A stretch of 42,133 nucleotides of DNA from Bacteroidota bacterium (GTDB lineage: Bacteria; Bacteroidota; Bacteroidia; Bacteroidales; UBA1402), in the NCBI GenBank assembly GCA_030706285.1, contig JAUZOU010000001.1, positions 1 to 42,133 of the forward strand, given 5' to 3'. Each line of letters opens with the position of its first letter. Positions within the stretch are counted from its first letter, which is position 1. The position numbers were made by a program, and so were the translations under genes. Of this stretch, positions 36,101 to 42,133 are shown one piece after another. The notes under the pieces were generated by a model that was given only the letters and a program-made list of their open reading frames with translations, ran no database searches and was not told where the DNA came from.

Positions 36101-36271
36101 GACTCCTGGTAAAGGCGCCCCATTACTATCTTTAACCGTTCCACTTATTTGACTGTTTTGCGCATACAGTGATGAACTGACAAGCAGCAATCCAAATACT
36201 AAGAAATAACTAAGAAAGAAATGCCATTTTGCAAGATTCTTCCTCCTTTTTAAAATGATTTTCATAAGCAT
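33128..36271 (-). CDS. susC-like: SusC/RagA-family TonB-dependent outer-membrane glycan transporter
   Basis: The 1047-aa product has a signal peptide (to about residue 38), a CarboxypepD-regulatory-like domain (SQISGTVKDSNGAPLPGVSV), the SusC-type TonB box region VDEVVVTALGIKRSEKALGY, a plug with VAGLLVKNSPDFGV, LLVIDGVAYANKTLSDISSE and KGATASALYGFRGANGAILV, and a 22-strand-type barrel ending GGNIKVTF. It imports oligosaccharides of the PUL substrate through the outer membrane. Translation can start at 36271 or at a second ATG at 36265. The 160 bases between the upstream ADP-ribosylglycohydrolase-like gene and this one show no match to the promoter consensus, so transcription may come from 38225-38280. 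Confidence 0.96.
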   Translation of the reverse strand: MLMKIILKRRKNLAKWHFFLSYFLVFGLLLVSSSLYAQNSQISGTVKDSNGAPLPGVSVMVQGTKFGTVTNPEGIYSIKAPSNATLKFSFIGMKGQSISVAGKSKINVTMMEDAKSVDEVVVTALGIKRSEKALGYSVQKVSGESLQKVSGVDVTTSLTGKVAGLLVKNSPDFGVTPVLSIRGETPLLVIDGVAYANKTLSDISSEDIESMSVLKGATASALYGFRGANGAILVTTKNGSANKGGLTAEFTTNTMFTAGFLAIPEKQSVYGRGSNNTYDKNSDSSWGQKMDGSIQNQWDPNLMEYRDYAYLPVGKNNFKNFLEQGYVTNNNFNVGYKKENVSLRSSINWTENKGQYPNSKLDKFTYTFGGDINLDKFKLSSNLSYAKKHTPNLGSNGYTSYDPMYSLLIWSGSDFNILDYKNNYWLKKGEVQNYTYRSGSNNPYFDRYERTNEVSRDIFNADVSSSYQIAKWLKASLRSGLDFYTDRGDQRVSWGSYTSTGNTGIPGNPWTWNGAWTGCYNTGQNQGFSMNSDFLLTGDKSISKFVIDYLAGGTIYYKKDDNIYANTVGGISVPGFFSLKASVNTPYVSQSTEAEQVNSLYGRVSLSWNNMAFLEATGRNDWSSTLPETTRSYFYPSVAGSFVVSELMPGTKDWLDLLKVRSSWTMSKTPPEIYAVNSAFTINSGTWGTMNGASAPSNLYGSNILPESANTFEVGLQGMVLKDRLMVDLSYYDKHMYDFLEAATLSGATGYTGNYINTDEEISRRGWEVAVNGSPIKNKDWQWDLGGNWSTYKRVYTKLDATYSSKKPWVKVGERVDALVSKDFVRDPSGNLVFNNGRLQYSQYDSNFGWTDPDWIWGLNTTLRYKNFSLFASFDGVVGGLMNTRTESYMWQAGVHPKSLTKARELDVATPGSKNFIGQGVKVVSGTATYDQDGNITSDTRVFEPNDVATTYKQYIIDLHNSSAWGGAGSPADTYSKTFFKLRELSLTYNVPSRFLHGIAKATSISFVGQNVFLWAKDFKYSDPDGGIEDFSDPSVRYLGGNIKVTF

Positions 36272-36431
36272 TAATTTAAAGTGAGCAATTAGATTTTAAT
36301 TACGCTATTCTGTACATTTTATCACTTTATAAAAAAATTAAAAAACAGTCATCATTCAATTGACCATAAATCACAGGTTCTCCAAACAGTTTAGTTTTCT
36401 CGCTTTGCCATTCTGATTTTAAGCAAAAAAA

Positions 36432-38012
36432 TCAATGAGCCAATCCTGAACCAAAAACAAAGGCTTTAGTCACATATATTTTTGTGCCTGTCGATTCAGG
36501 CCTTTTTTCACCTTTAACCACCAACTTGATGGTATGATTACCCGGTTTTAAATTCATAATATGCCAAATGCTGGTTGTGTGTTGCTGATTGGCATAGGCA
36601 TAATACGTATCAATTGTTTGATGCCATTGACCGTCAACAAATACATCTGCTTTACCACCGTCTTTGTACCAATTCCCTTCTATTGAAATACCAGTCCCGT
36701 TAAAATTCAATTCTAACGCATCTCCGACATTTGCAGCCACCATTGACTGTTTTTCGACTTTCCTCTGCCAAGTAGTTATTTCATATACTTTCCAACACCC
36801 TGTAAACTTAAAATCCATGGCATCAAAAACTGATATCATTTTTTTGAATACAGCATTAGGATAAGACACTTCCAGAGGTAAAGGCTTTGGATGTTGAGTT
36901 TTGATAGCTATTTCCTTATCGGACACAGTGCCTCCTTCTTTTTGTATCCATTTAAGAGCATACTTATAGGTACTATTGACGGCTGTATAAAAAGAGTAAG
37001 TCGTGTTGACAAACAAGGAGTCACCAACAGCGACCACACCATCTTGCATAGTTTTTGGCAATCCTTTAAACCCTTTTATCACTCCAAGTACAGCCATAGC
37101 ATTAGAAGGATTGCAATCTGAATCCTGTCCACAACGTGTAGTAATTTCAATGGTCTTCATCGCATCTCCGTTTCCGTACAATAAGCCTATTGCGACATAG
37201 GCACCATTAAGTTTTGCATCAATATTAAAATCCTGCCCTGCACCACAAATGTCAGACTTGCCCCATTTTGATTCGATGGCATGCCAAGTGGCTCTCCAGT
37301 CTTCCGGATATTGTTTGTGATATTGAAGGACATCCCGGATAATGGCATAGTAGGCACTCTTCTTCGGAAGAGATTGAAGAGCTTTATCAATTATCGTAGG
37401 GATATCCGATTCAAAAAAAGCTTGACAATACAGTGACGCGATAAATGCACCTCCATATACACCATCACCATAATTCATGATATGTCCTATTTTATCGGCC
37501 AATCTTGTTGCTGTTTGAGGCATTCCAGGGCACATAAAGCCTAGATAATCAGATTCAATCTGGAAATCAATGTCATCAGCATGCATACTATATATAGGAC
37601 TACCGGAGAGTGGAGGAAATATGCTGTCAAAATAGTTCTTACGTGTCTGCATATTGGCATGCCACAATTGATAACCTGCCTTTGCCAACATTTCCTGATA
37701 TGTTTTTGCAGGCGTTTCCATACCATATTTATCCATGGTCATTAGAAAGGTAAGCTGCACATAAACATCATCTTGCCACATACTGCCTTTGATATCTTTG
37801 GGAGTCCAATGAATGGAGTCTTCAAAAATGCGGTTCATTGCTCTAAACTCTGTAGGAGCTCCATAGGTTACTCCTATCATCTTCCCAGCCCATCCTCCGG
37901 CTATTTTGTCCTTAAGTTTATCAGACGAAATAGTTCTGAATGATTCGGCAGCAACATTACCTGAAAGTATTACCAAAGCCAAAATCCATACGATATATAA
38001 GTTGTTTTTCAT
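36432..38012 (-). CDS. Exported ADP-ribosylglycohydrolase-fold protein with C-terminal carbohydrate-binding-like domain
   Basis: The 526-aa product has a signal peptide (to about residue 22), then the ADP-ribosylglycohydrolase core: KIAGGWAGKMIGVTYGAP, MWQDDVYVQLTFL (metal-ligand-type Asp81/Asp82), NYGDGVYGGAFIASLY and CGQDSDCNPSNAMAVLG (Asp297/Asp299). The motifs deviate from classical ARH enzymes (TDDT, DADT). Residues about 395-526 form a beta-rich domain ending KPGNHTIKLVVKGEK, resembling carbohydrate-binding modules. Export and position as first gene before susC suggest it acts on glycans, perhaps as a glycosidase, rather than on ADP-ribosylated proteins. It starts from the promoter at 38225-38256, with a leader of about 200 bases. 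Confidence 0.85.
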   Translation of the reverse strand: MKNNLYIVWILALVILSGNVAAESFRTISSDKLKDKIAGGWAGKMIGVTYGAPTEFRAMNRIFEDSIHWTPKDIKGSMWQDDVYVQLTFLMTMDKYGMETPAKTYQEMLAKAGYQLWHANMQTRKNYFDSIFPPLSGSPIYSMHADDIDFQIESDYLGFMCPGMPQTATRLADKIGHIMNYGDGVYGGAFIASLYCQAFFESDIPTIIDKALQSLPKKSAYYAIIRDVLQYHKQYPEDWRATWHAIESKWGKSDICGAGQDFNIDAKLNGAYVAIGLLYGNGDAMKTIEITTRCGQDSDCNPSNAMAVLGVIKGFKGLPKTMQDGVVAVGDSLFVNTTYSFYTAVNSTYKYALKWIQKEGGTVSDKEIAIKTQHPKPLPLEVSYPNAVFKKMISVFDAMDFKFTGCWKVYEITTWQRKVEKQSMVAANVGDALELNFNGTGISIEGNWYKDGGKADVFVDGQWHQTIDTYYAYANQQHTTSIWHIMNLKPGNHTIKLVVKGEKRPESTGTKIYVTKAFVFGSGLAH

Positions 38013-38224
38013 ACGATACTTTTGTTATTTCATTGAGGTTACATATAGCACATCCCATCTAAAGATAGACTCGAACGTTTTTTTCACAGCAGCAGACCAA
38101 ACTAGCTATAATTCATAAGCAATTTGCTGTTCATTTATTACACAATTGATTATTAATACATTAGATCATTCAGATTTTTTACTGAACGATCAGGGTGTAA
38201 AAAGTACAACATATTTCAGGGGGG

Positions 38225-38280
38225 CAAATATATACTGACATTTCATCATCTCCAAATAAAACCGTGTATATTTCACACTA
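38225..38280 (-). promoter_or_regulatory. PUL promoter with upstream operator-like site
   Basis: On the minus strand the site TAGTGTGAAATATACACGGT (38280-38261; inverted repeat GTGT-N7-ACAC in its core) is followed by 4 bases, TTTG (38256-38253, -33), a 20-base spacer and TATATTTG (38232-38225, -7). Both elements match the Bacteroidetes consensus perfectly. The start point would be near 38217, giving an untranslated leader of about 205 bases. An operator directly upstream of -33 suggests activation, or repression by looping with the sister site. Confidence 0.75.
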
Positions 38281-38320
38281 AGTGCAATTATTTTTATAAA
38301 AAAATATAATTTCCATGAAA

Positions 38321-38376
38321 TAGTGTACTATTCACACCGTAAGACTTCAATATTATGTTTTTTAAACTTATATTTG
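38321..38376 (+). promoter_or_regulatory. Promoter of the Nudix regulator with upstream operator-like site
   Basis: TAGTGTACTATTCACACCGT (38321-38340) is followed by 4 bases, a weak -33 CTTC (38345-38348), a 20-base spacer and a perfect -7 TATATTTG (38369-38376). The geometry is identical to the divergent PUL promoter. The start point near 38383 excludes the ATG at 38355 and selects the ATG at 38394 as the regulator start. Confidence 0.7.
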
Positions 38377-38393
38377 TAGAAAAATTAATTGCT

Positions 38394-39152
38394 ATGTTTT
38401 CATCAACTAATTCAGCAAGCAATCCGGATTCTGAGAAAATCTTGGAAAATATATCGGTCGATTGTGTCATCTTCGGATACGACGAAAACGAACTTAAAGT
38501 ACTGGTACGCAAGGAGTCAGTTCTATTCAACAATAGTATATACACAGAGTGGAAACTTCCCGGAAATCACGTACGAAGAAATGAAACAATTGATGCGACA
38601 GCGCTCCGAATATTAAAAGAACAAACAGGTCTTGAAAAAATCTATGTCAAGCAGTTCATGGTTTTCAGTGATCCGGATCGCCTAAAGAAAAGAAACCAAG
38701 ATTATGAATGGATAAAGCCTAGACTAATCGATGACAGGGTATTAACAGTCGGATTTTATTCGTTGATAAATATAAAGGACATTGACAATAGCCTTTTGAT
38801 TGAAGATGCAAAATGGACAAATGCTTATGACATCAAAGAGCTGATGTTTGATCATAAGGAAATTTTTGATGAAGCATTACTAAAATTACGGTACGATTTA
38901 CTACATGATCCGATCGTTTTCGAGCTTTTGCCTAGAAAGTTCACGCTGACCCAGATGCAGCGTTTGTATGAGGCAATATTCAATACGGTGTACGATAAAC
39001 GAAATTTCAGAAAAAAGGTAGGTAAAATACAATATGTGATTCCACTTAACGAAACACAAACAAAAGTACCCCATAGCCCGGCAAGGTATTATATGTTCGA
39101 CAGGAACTTATACGAACAAACCAAAAGAGACCGGTTTGATTTCAAAATATAA
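38394..39152 (+). CDS. NrtR/AraR-type Nudix-domain transcriptional regulator
   Basis: I choose the ATG at 38394 (252 aa) because the promoter's start point lies after the ATG at 38355. The N-terminal Nudix fold contains the box GNHVRRNETIDATALRILKE, in which the catalytic REUXEE is degraded (RILKEQ), so it should bind but not hydrolyse a ligand. The C-terminal part has the NrtR-type winged helix FTLTQMQRLYEAIFNTVYDK with RNFRKK. In Bacteroidetes such proteins (for example AraR) sense sugars or sugar phosphates. Placed divergently from the PUL, with paired operator-like sites between, it is the probable PUL regulator; no hybrid two-component or sigma/anti-sigma regulator is present in the window. 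Confidence 0.9.
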   Translation: MFSSTNSASNPDSEKILENISVDCVIFGYDENELKVLVRKESVLFNNSIYTEWKLPGNHVRRNETIDATALRILKEQTGLEKIYVKQFMVFSDPDRLKKRNQDYEWIKPRLIDDRVLTVGFYSLINIKDIDNSLLIEDAKWTNAYDIKELMFDHKEIFDEALLKLRYDLLHDPIVFELLPRKFTLTQMQRLYEAIFNTVYDKRNFRKKVGKIQYVIPLNETQTKVPHSPARYYMFDRNLYEQTKRDRFDFKI

Positions 39153-39187
39153 TTAAAGCTCATTCTGGAATTTTTTCCAAGGTTCGC

Positions 39188-39472
39188 TCAAATTGACAGC
39201 TTGTCCTTTCCTGTTAGTGTATTTGTCAACTTAATGATAAAAATATAGACGATAGGCACAAGTGAACAAGCATTGGCCCAAATCAACGGCCGATTTTTAA
39301 GTAATATTCCATAAACAAGCCATAAAGAAATGCAGGCAACAATCAAAATATACATGAATAAGGATATGCTATTGGTATCTTTTGAACGAATTACTTTGAT
39401 AGCTTGAGGAAATTGGTTTGCTACAGACAACAATGAAGCTAAAAAACCAATTGTTTCTACGGGATTTGTCAT
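39188..39472 (-). CDS. SemiSWEET sugar transporter (MtN3-like, PQ-loop)
   Basis: The 94-aa product has three membrane helices and the PQ motif SVANQFPQAIKVIRSKDTNS, followed by ISLFMYILIVACISLWLVYG and IWANACSLVPIVYIFIIKL. This is the bacterial SemiSWEET pattern; two subunits form a passive sugar pore in the inner membrane. It is convergent with the Nudix regulator (35 bases between the stops) and lies beside the PUL, so it may carry a released monosaccharide such as glucose. Its own promoter is not evident; TAACCTTG about 30 bases upstream is a poor match. Confidence 0.9.
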   Translation of the reverse strand: MTNPVETIGFLASLLSVANQFPQAIKVIRSKDTNSISLFMYILIVACISLWLVYGILLKNRPLIWANACSLVPIVYIFIIKLTNTLTGKDKLSI

Positions 39473-39713
39473 GATGACTTTTTAGTATTCTTCTTTATTG
39501 GTATTCAAGGTTAATTAAAATAGCGCACCTCAGGATTAAGCCTAGACCTATTCATACTTAATGCAATAGGTTACAAATAGCCTGATGATAGCCACCACAA
39601 TCGGATCAGCCGGATTAGCATAGGCAGAACCTTTTTGTCTTATTGAGCGCTAAAGATACCGCTTTTTATCAGCAAGTACTCATACGGCAATAATAATAAA
39701 ATGCTGTTCGAAT

Positions 39714-42133
39714 TTATAGTACCACCAGTTTACACGAACACTGCTGGTCGCCAGCTTTCAACCGGCACAGGTAGATCCCTTTTTCAAAACCATCAAGGGA
39801 CAGAGGCATATCATACGTCGTTCCATCCTCTGTTTTCATGGTTGTAACGTGTTGAATCAGCTGGCCACTTAGCTGATAAACGGAAATGATTGCCTGAGCT
39901 GAGATACCGGTGCTGAAATGAATGAGGGCTTCACTGGAGGAACAGTTCGATATGGAAATAAAGAAACCCGCCTGCTTGTCGAGCAGCATCTGCGTCGTTA
40001 GTACTGTACCTTCCTGCAATTCATAGGGTCCTAAATCACGCGCGGTACCATAAATGGGTTGGTCGAGAAACGGATATTCCGACGTAAAGGGTTCGAAGAG
40101 ATTCAGGCCTTTGTCCAGCAGCACGCTCCCACTTTTCAATCTGGCAAATTTCGTCGGAAGACTGCCGTCGGTGCCTCTAGGTGCTTTGGCGTCATCTTCC
40201 GACAAACTGACGTAATCGCCGTACGAAAAACCTCTAACCGGATTGTTCCAGGCTTCATCTGTCGTGGAAAGCATGGCATTGTGGCTGTTTGTACTACCTG
40301 CACATATTTCAATGTTGCCAAAGCAGACATTGTTGATATACTCGCAATCATAACTGTTTTTTTCAAACATGAAATCATAGCCACAGCCAAAAGCCAGGCA
40401 ATTGACAAGTTTCACACCACCACCGTGGCTGTTTTGATCGAATCCTTTGACAGAACCCGTTTTATTACAGTTGAAGGCAACACAGTTATACACTTCGTGC
40501 TTACCTTTAGAAGAACCGCCGGTACCGTTTCCACCTAACTTGATGCCATTGCCGTTGCCCTGGAAGGAGCCGGAAGCCGAAACCCAGGTAAAGTTCGCCT
40601 CTCTGCCTGATCCCCAGGCCCAACATTCAATAAGATAGACCGGATAATCCGTTTCATACAGATCAAAGCCATCATCGGCATTATCCCATGAACGGCAACG
40701 GATAAATCTGTTTCTCAGTCCATTGTGCATCTTGCAGGCAAAGCCATCCGCATCACTGCCAAAATTGTCCGCATCACAATTAAGGTAAGAATCACAGTCA
40801 ACAATATCATTATAAGCACAATGGCTTCCGTCATTGGAAGAGCCAAAGCCAGAAACGGAAAAATCGTGTCCAAATCCCAGCTGCAAACCGGAATCATCAT
40901 TATAGCTGAACGTGCATCGTTCAATCAGGTTATGATTTCCTTCCACTTTGATGGCATTATCTCCTGCTTCAGTGATATGCAGCCCTCGCAAGTAACAATA
41001 ATCACCATTCAGCTGAATACCGCGGATTCCCTGCTTCTTTGGCTGACTTTTAAAATTCAAAACCGGATATTCACCCGGATAATTCACGATGCAGATTCGA
41101 TGGCCGGCTGTTCCGGAACCGGTGAGCCGGACAGTGGTCTTCGTGCCGTCTTTCATCATCGTCGGATAATAGATGCCTCCCCTGCAAACGATGGAGTCAC
41201 CTGCAACAGCCGAGTCAACCGCTTTTTGAAGGTTATACCAGGGAGATTCGAAACTACCGTCATTACTATCGCTGCCATTGGGAGAAATGAAATAAATATG
41301 CTGGTCGGTATCGGATCCGGTACCGGTCAGCAACAGGTTTGTTGAGGTACCTCCTCCCGATAATTTCAGTGTATCAGCATAAGTAGTCATTGCTGATGGC
41401 AGAAACTGAACATAGATGGTCATCGAATCAATACGACTTCCTGTATAGGAAACAGTCAAGCTCTTGGAAAAATGGCCTGACAAAGAATCCGACACTTGGA
41501 AATTGTCCGTACCTGTCAAGATAAGGTTATCCACGGCAGGTTTCAGGTATCTCGCCGACATAATGAAGCTGCGTTTCGTCGCATGACCGGTTTTCTGCGT
41601 CCCAAAAGCTATCGTCGAAAGGCTGCTTGTAATGCCAGGTTCTTCGTCAGTGCGTTGCTCCAGCTTACCTGGATTTATTGTTAAATAGTTACAGGACTCA
41701 CCGGTTCCATTGTATTCAAACACAGCAAAGCAATACGTTTCTCCAGGTTGGAGGCCAGTGACAGAGATACTGTCAACATCGGAGGCACTGACAGCTACCA
41801 CATTTGTATCAACCACTTTAGGCAAACCGGTATAACCGGTACCATCTGTTGGCGTCCAGCTGACGTCATTACCTTTTGAATAGACCAACAAACGGCTCTT
41901 CCCGTTTCCTTTTTTAATATGGATCGTAACGGTTGTACCGGCCACAGCGGACACAGTAAGAGAGGCTTGTTGGGAAGGTTCATCGCCCATTCCGGAAGCA
42001 GAGACGCAGACATTGTCCACATAAATAGTGGCAGAAGTGCAAACAAACCGTATCAGAACAGCCTTCGTTCCTGGCTCTCCCACCTGCATGGAGGATGAGC
42101 CATAAGTGGAGGATGAACTGACGGTCGCCGTAC
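39714..42133 (-). CDS. PL9-type pectate lyase with type IX secretion C-terminal domain (5' end cut by window edge)
   Basis: The frame is open to the right edge (the codons before the first ATG at 42089 read on as ATVSSSSTYGSS), so the start lies outside. In order: a CBM-like end (ATIYVDNVCVSASG), fibronectin- and Ig-like modules (GLQPGETYCFAVFEY, GTQKTGHATKRSF), then a right-handed beta-helix from HIYFISPNGSDSNDGSFESP. NFGSDADGFACKMHNG and WDNADDGFDLYE resemble the calcium sites of family PL9, and GNGIKLGGNG contains the candidate catalytic Lys. The final 80 residues (ISVYQLSGQLIQHV, GFEKGIYLCRLKAG) are a type IX sorting domain, so it is secreted or surface-attached. PL9 acts on pectate or rhamnogalacturonan. 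Confidence 0.88.
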   Translation of the reverse strand, partial: TATVSSSSTYGSSSMQVGEPGTKAVLIRFVCTSATIYVDNVCVSASGMGDEPSQQASLTVSAVAGTTVTIHIKKGNGKSRLLVYSKGNDVSWTPTDGTGYTGLPKVVDTNVVAVSASDVDSISVTGLQPGETYCFAVFEYNGTGESCNYLTINPGKLEQRTDEEPGITSSLSTIAFGTQKTGHATKRSFIMSARYLKPAVDNLILTGTDNFQVSDSLSGHFSKSLTVSYTGSRIDSMTIYVQFLPSAMTTYADTLKLSGGGTSTNLLLTGTGSDTDQHIYFISPNGSDSNDGSFESPWYNLQKAVDSAVAGDSIVCRGGIYYPTMMKDGTKTTVRLTGSGTAGHRICIVNYPGEYPVLNFKSQPKKQGIRGIQLNGDYCYLRGLHITEAGDNAIKVEGNHNLIERCTFSYNDDSGLQLGFGHDFSVSGFGSSNDGSHCAYNDIVDCDSYLNCDADNFGSDADGFACKMHNGLRNRFIRCRSWDNADDGFDLYETDYPVYLIECWAWGSGREANFTWVSASGSFQGNGNGIKLGGNGTGGSSKGKHEVYNCVAFNCNKTGSVKGFDQNSHGGGVKLVNCLAFGCGYDFMFEKNSYDCEYINNVCFGNIEICAGSTNSHNAMLSTTDEAWNNPVRGFSYGDYVSLSEDDAKAPRGTDGSLPTKFARLKSGSVLLDKGLNLFEPFTSEYPFLDQPIYGTARDLGPYELQEGTVLTTQMLLDKQAGFFISISNCSSSEALIHFSTGISAQAIISVYQLSGQLIQHVTTMKTEDGTTYDMPLSLDGFEKGIYLCRLKAGDQQCSCKLVVL

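Noticed and set aside
36272..36431. Search for a separate susC promoter and another copy of the TAGTGT operator
   Set aside because: No TAnnTTTG element with a proper -33 partner and no recognisable operator copy was found on the minus strand.
39155..39187. Short TTGGAA/TTCC hairpin between the regulator and SemiSWEET genes
   Set aside because: A 5-bp stem with a T loop is too weak to call a terminator.

Overview
The window comes from a Bacteroidota genome, most likely a plant- or detritus-degrading member of the Bacteroidales. The evidence is a SusC/SusD pair with a polysaccharide utilisation locus (PUL), promoters of the Bacteroidetes type (-33 TTTG, -7 TAnnTTTG), an NrtR/AraR-type Nudix regulator and a protein with a type IX secretion C-terminal domain. 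I cannot place it to genus. Nearly all genes lie on the minus strand.

Layout. (1) 1-2052: a cobalamin uptake operon read leftwards. It has a promoter, a cobalamin riboswitch, a BtuF-like binding protein and a BtuC-like permease that runs off the left edge; the permease overlaps the binding protein gene by 4 bases. (2) 2181-3223: three small envelope genes: a Bor-family lipoprotein, a two-helix membrane protein and a PEGA-like/SHOCT lipoprotein. (3) 3224-4229: about 1 kb without a gene, with a candidate bidirectional terminator and a forward promoter. (4) 4230-7061: a strongly AT-rich island with a TylF-like methyltransferase (apparently frameshifted at its 5' end), a membrane polyferredoxin and a UDP-galactopyranose-mutase-like flavoprotein. 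It looks acquired and related to surface glycans. (5) 7149-8219: an ACR3 arsenite efflux pump.

(6) 8373-15883: a compact seven-gene sugar operon with one promoter and candidate DeoR operators. In order of transcription it encodes transketolase N-half, transketolase C-half, FGGY kinase, fucose/arabinose-isomerase-family enzyme, GRP-family sugar transporter, an RbsB-like binding protein without a signal peptide, and a DeoR repressor. Import, isomerisation, phosphorylation and a split transketolase match the logic of the known D-apiose transketolase pathway, which is my leading but unproven hypothesis. An acyltransferase-3 gene (15928-17061) follows.

(7) 17228-39472: a large PUL. A Nudix-type regulator (38394-39152, +) is divergent from an exported ADP-ribosylglycohydrolase-fold protein, followed by SusC, SusD, a calcineurin-like phosphoesterase, GH16, GH30, GH3, GH5, a sialate-O-acetylesterase-like esterase, GH36 and GH31. 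The GH16/GH30/GH3/GH5 core points to beta-1,3/1,6-glucan; the esterase, GH36 and GH31 suggest an acetylated, alpha-galactosyl- and alpha-glucosyl/xylosyl-decorated target or co-substrate. Between the regulator and the first PUL gene lie two divergent promoters of identical geometry, each with a 20-base operator-like site exactly 4 bases upstream of its -33 box. A SemiSWEET sugar transporter is convergent with the regulator. (8) 39714-42133: a PL9-type pectate lyase with a type IX secretion tail, running off the right edge.
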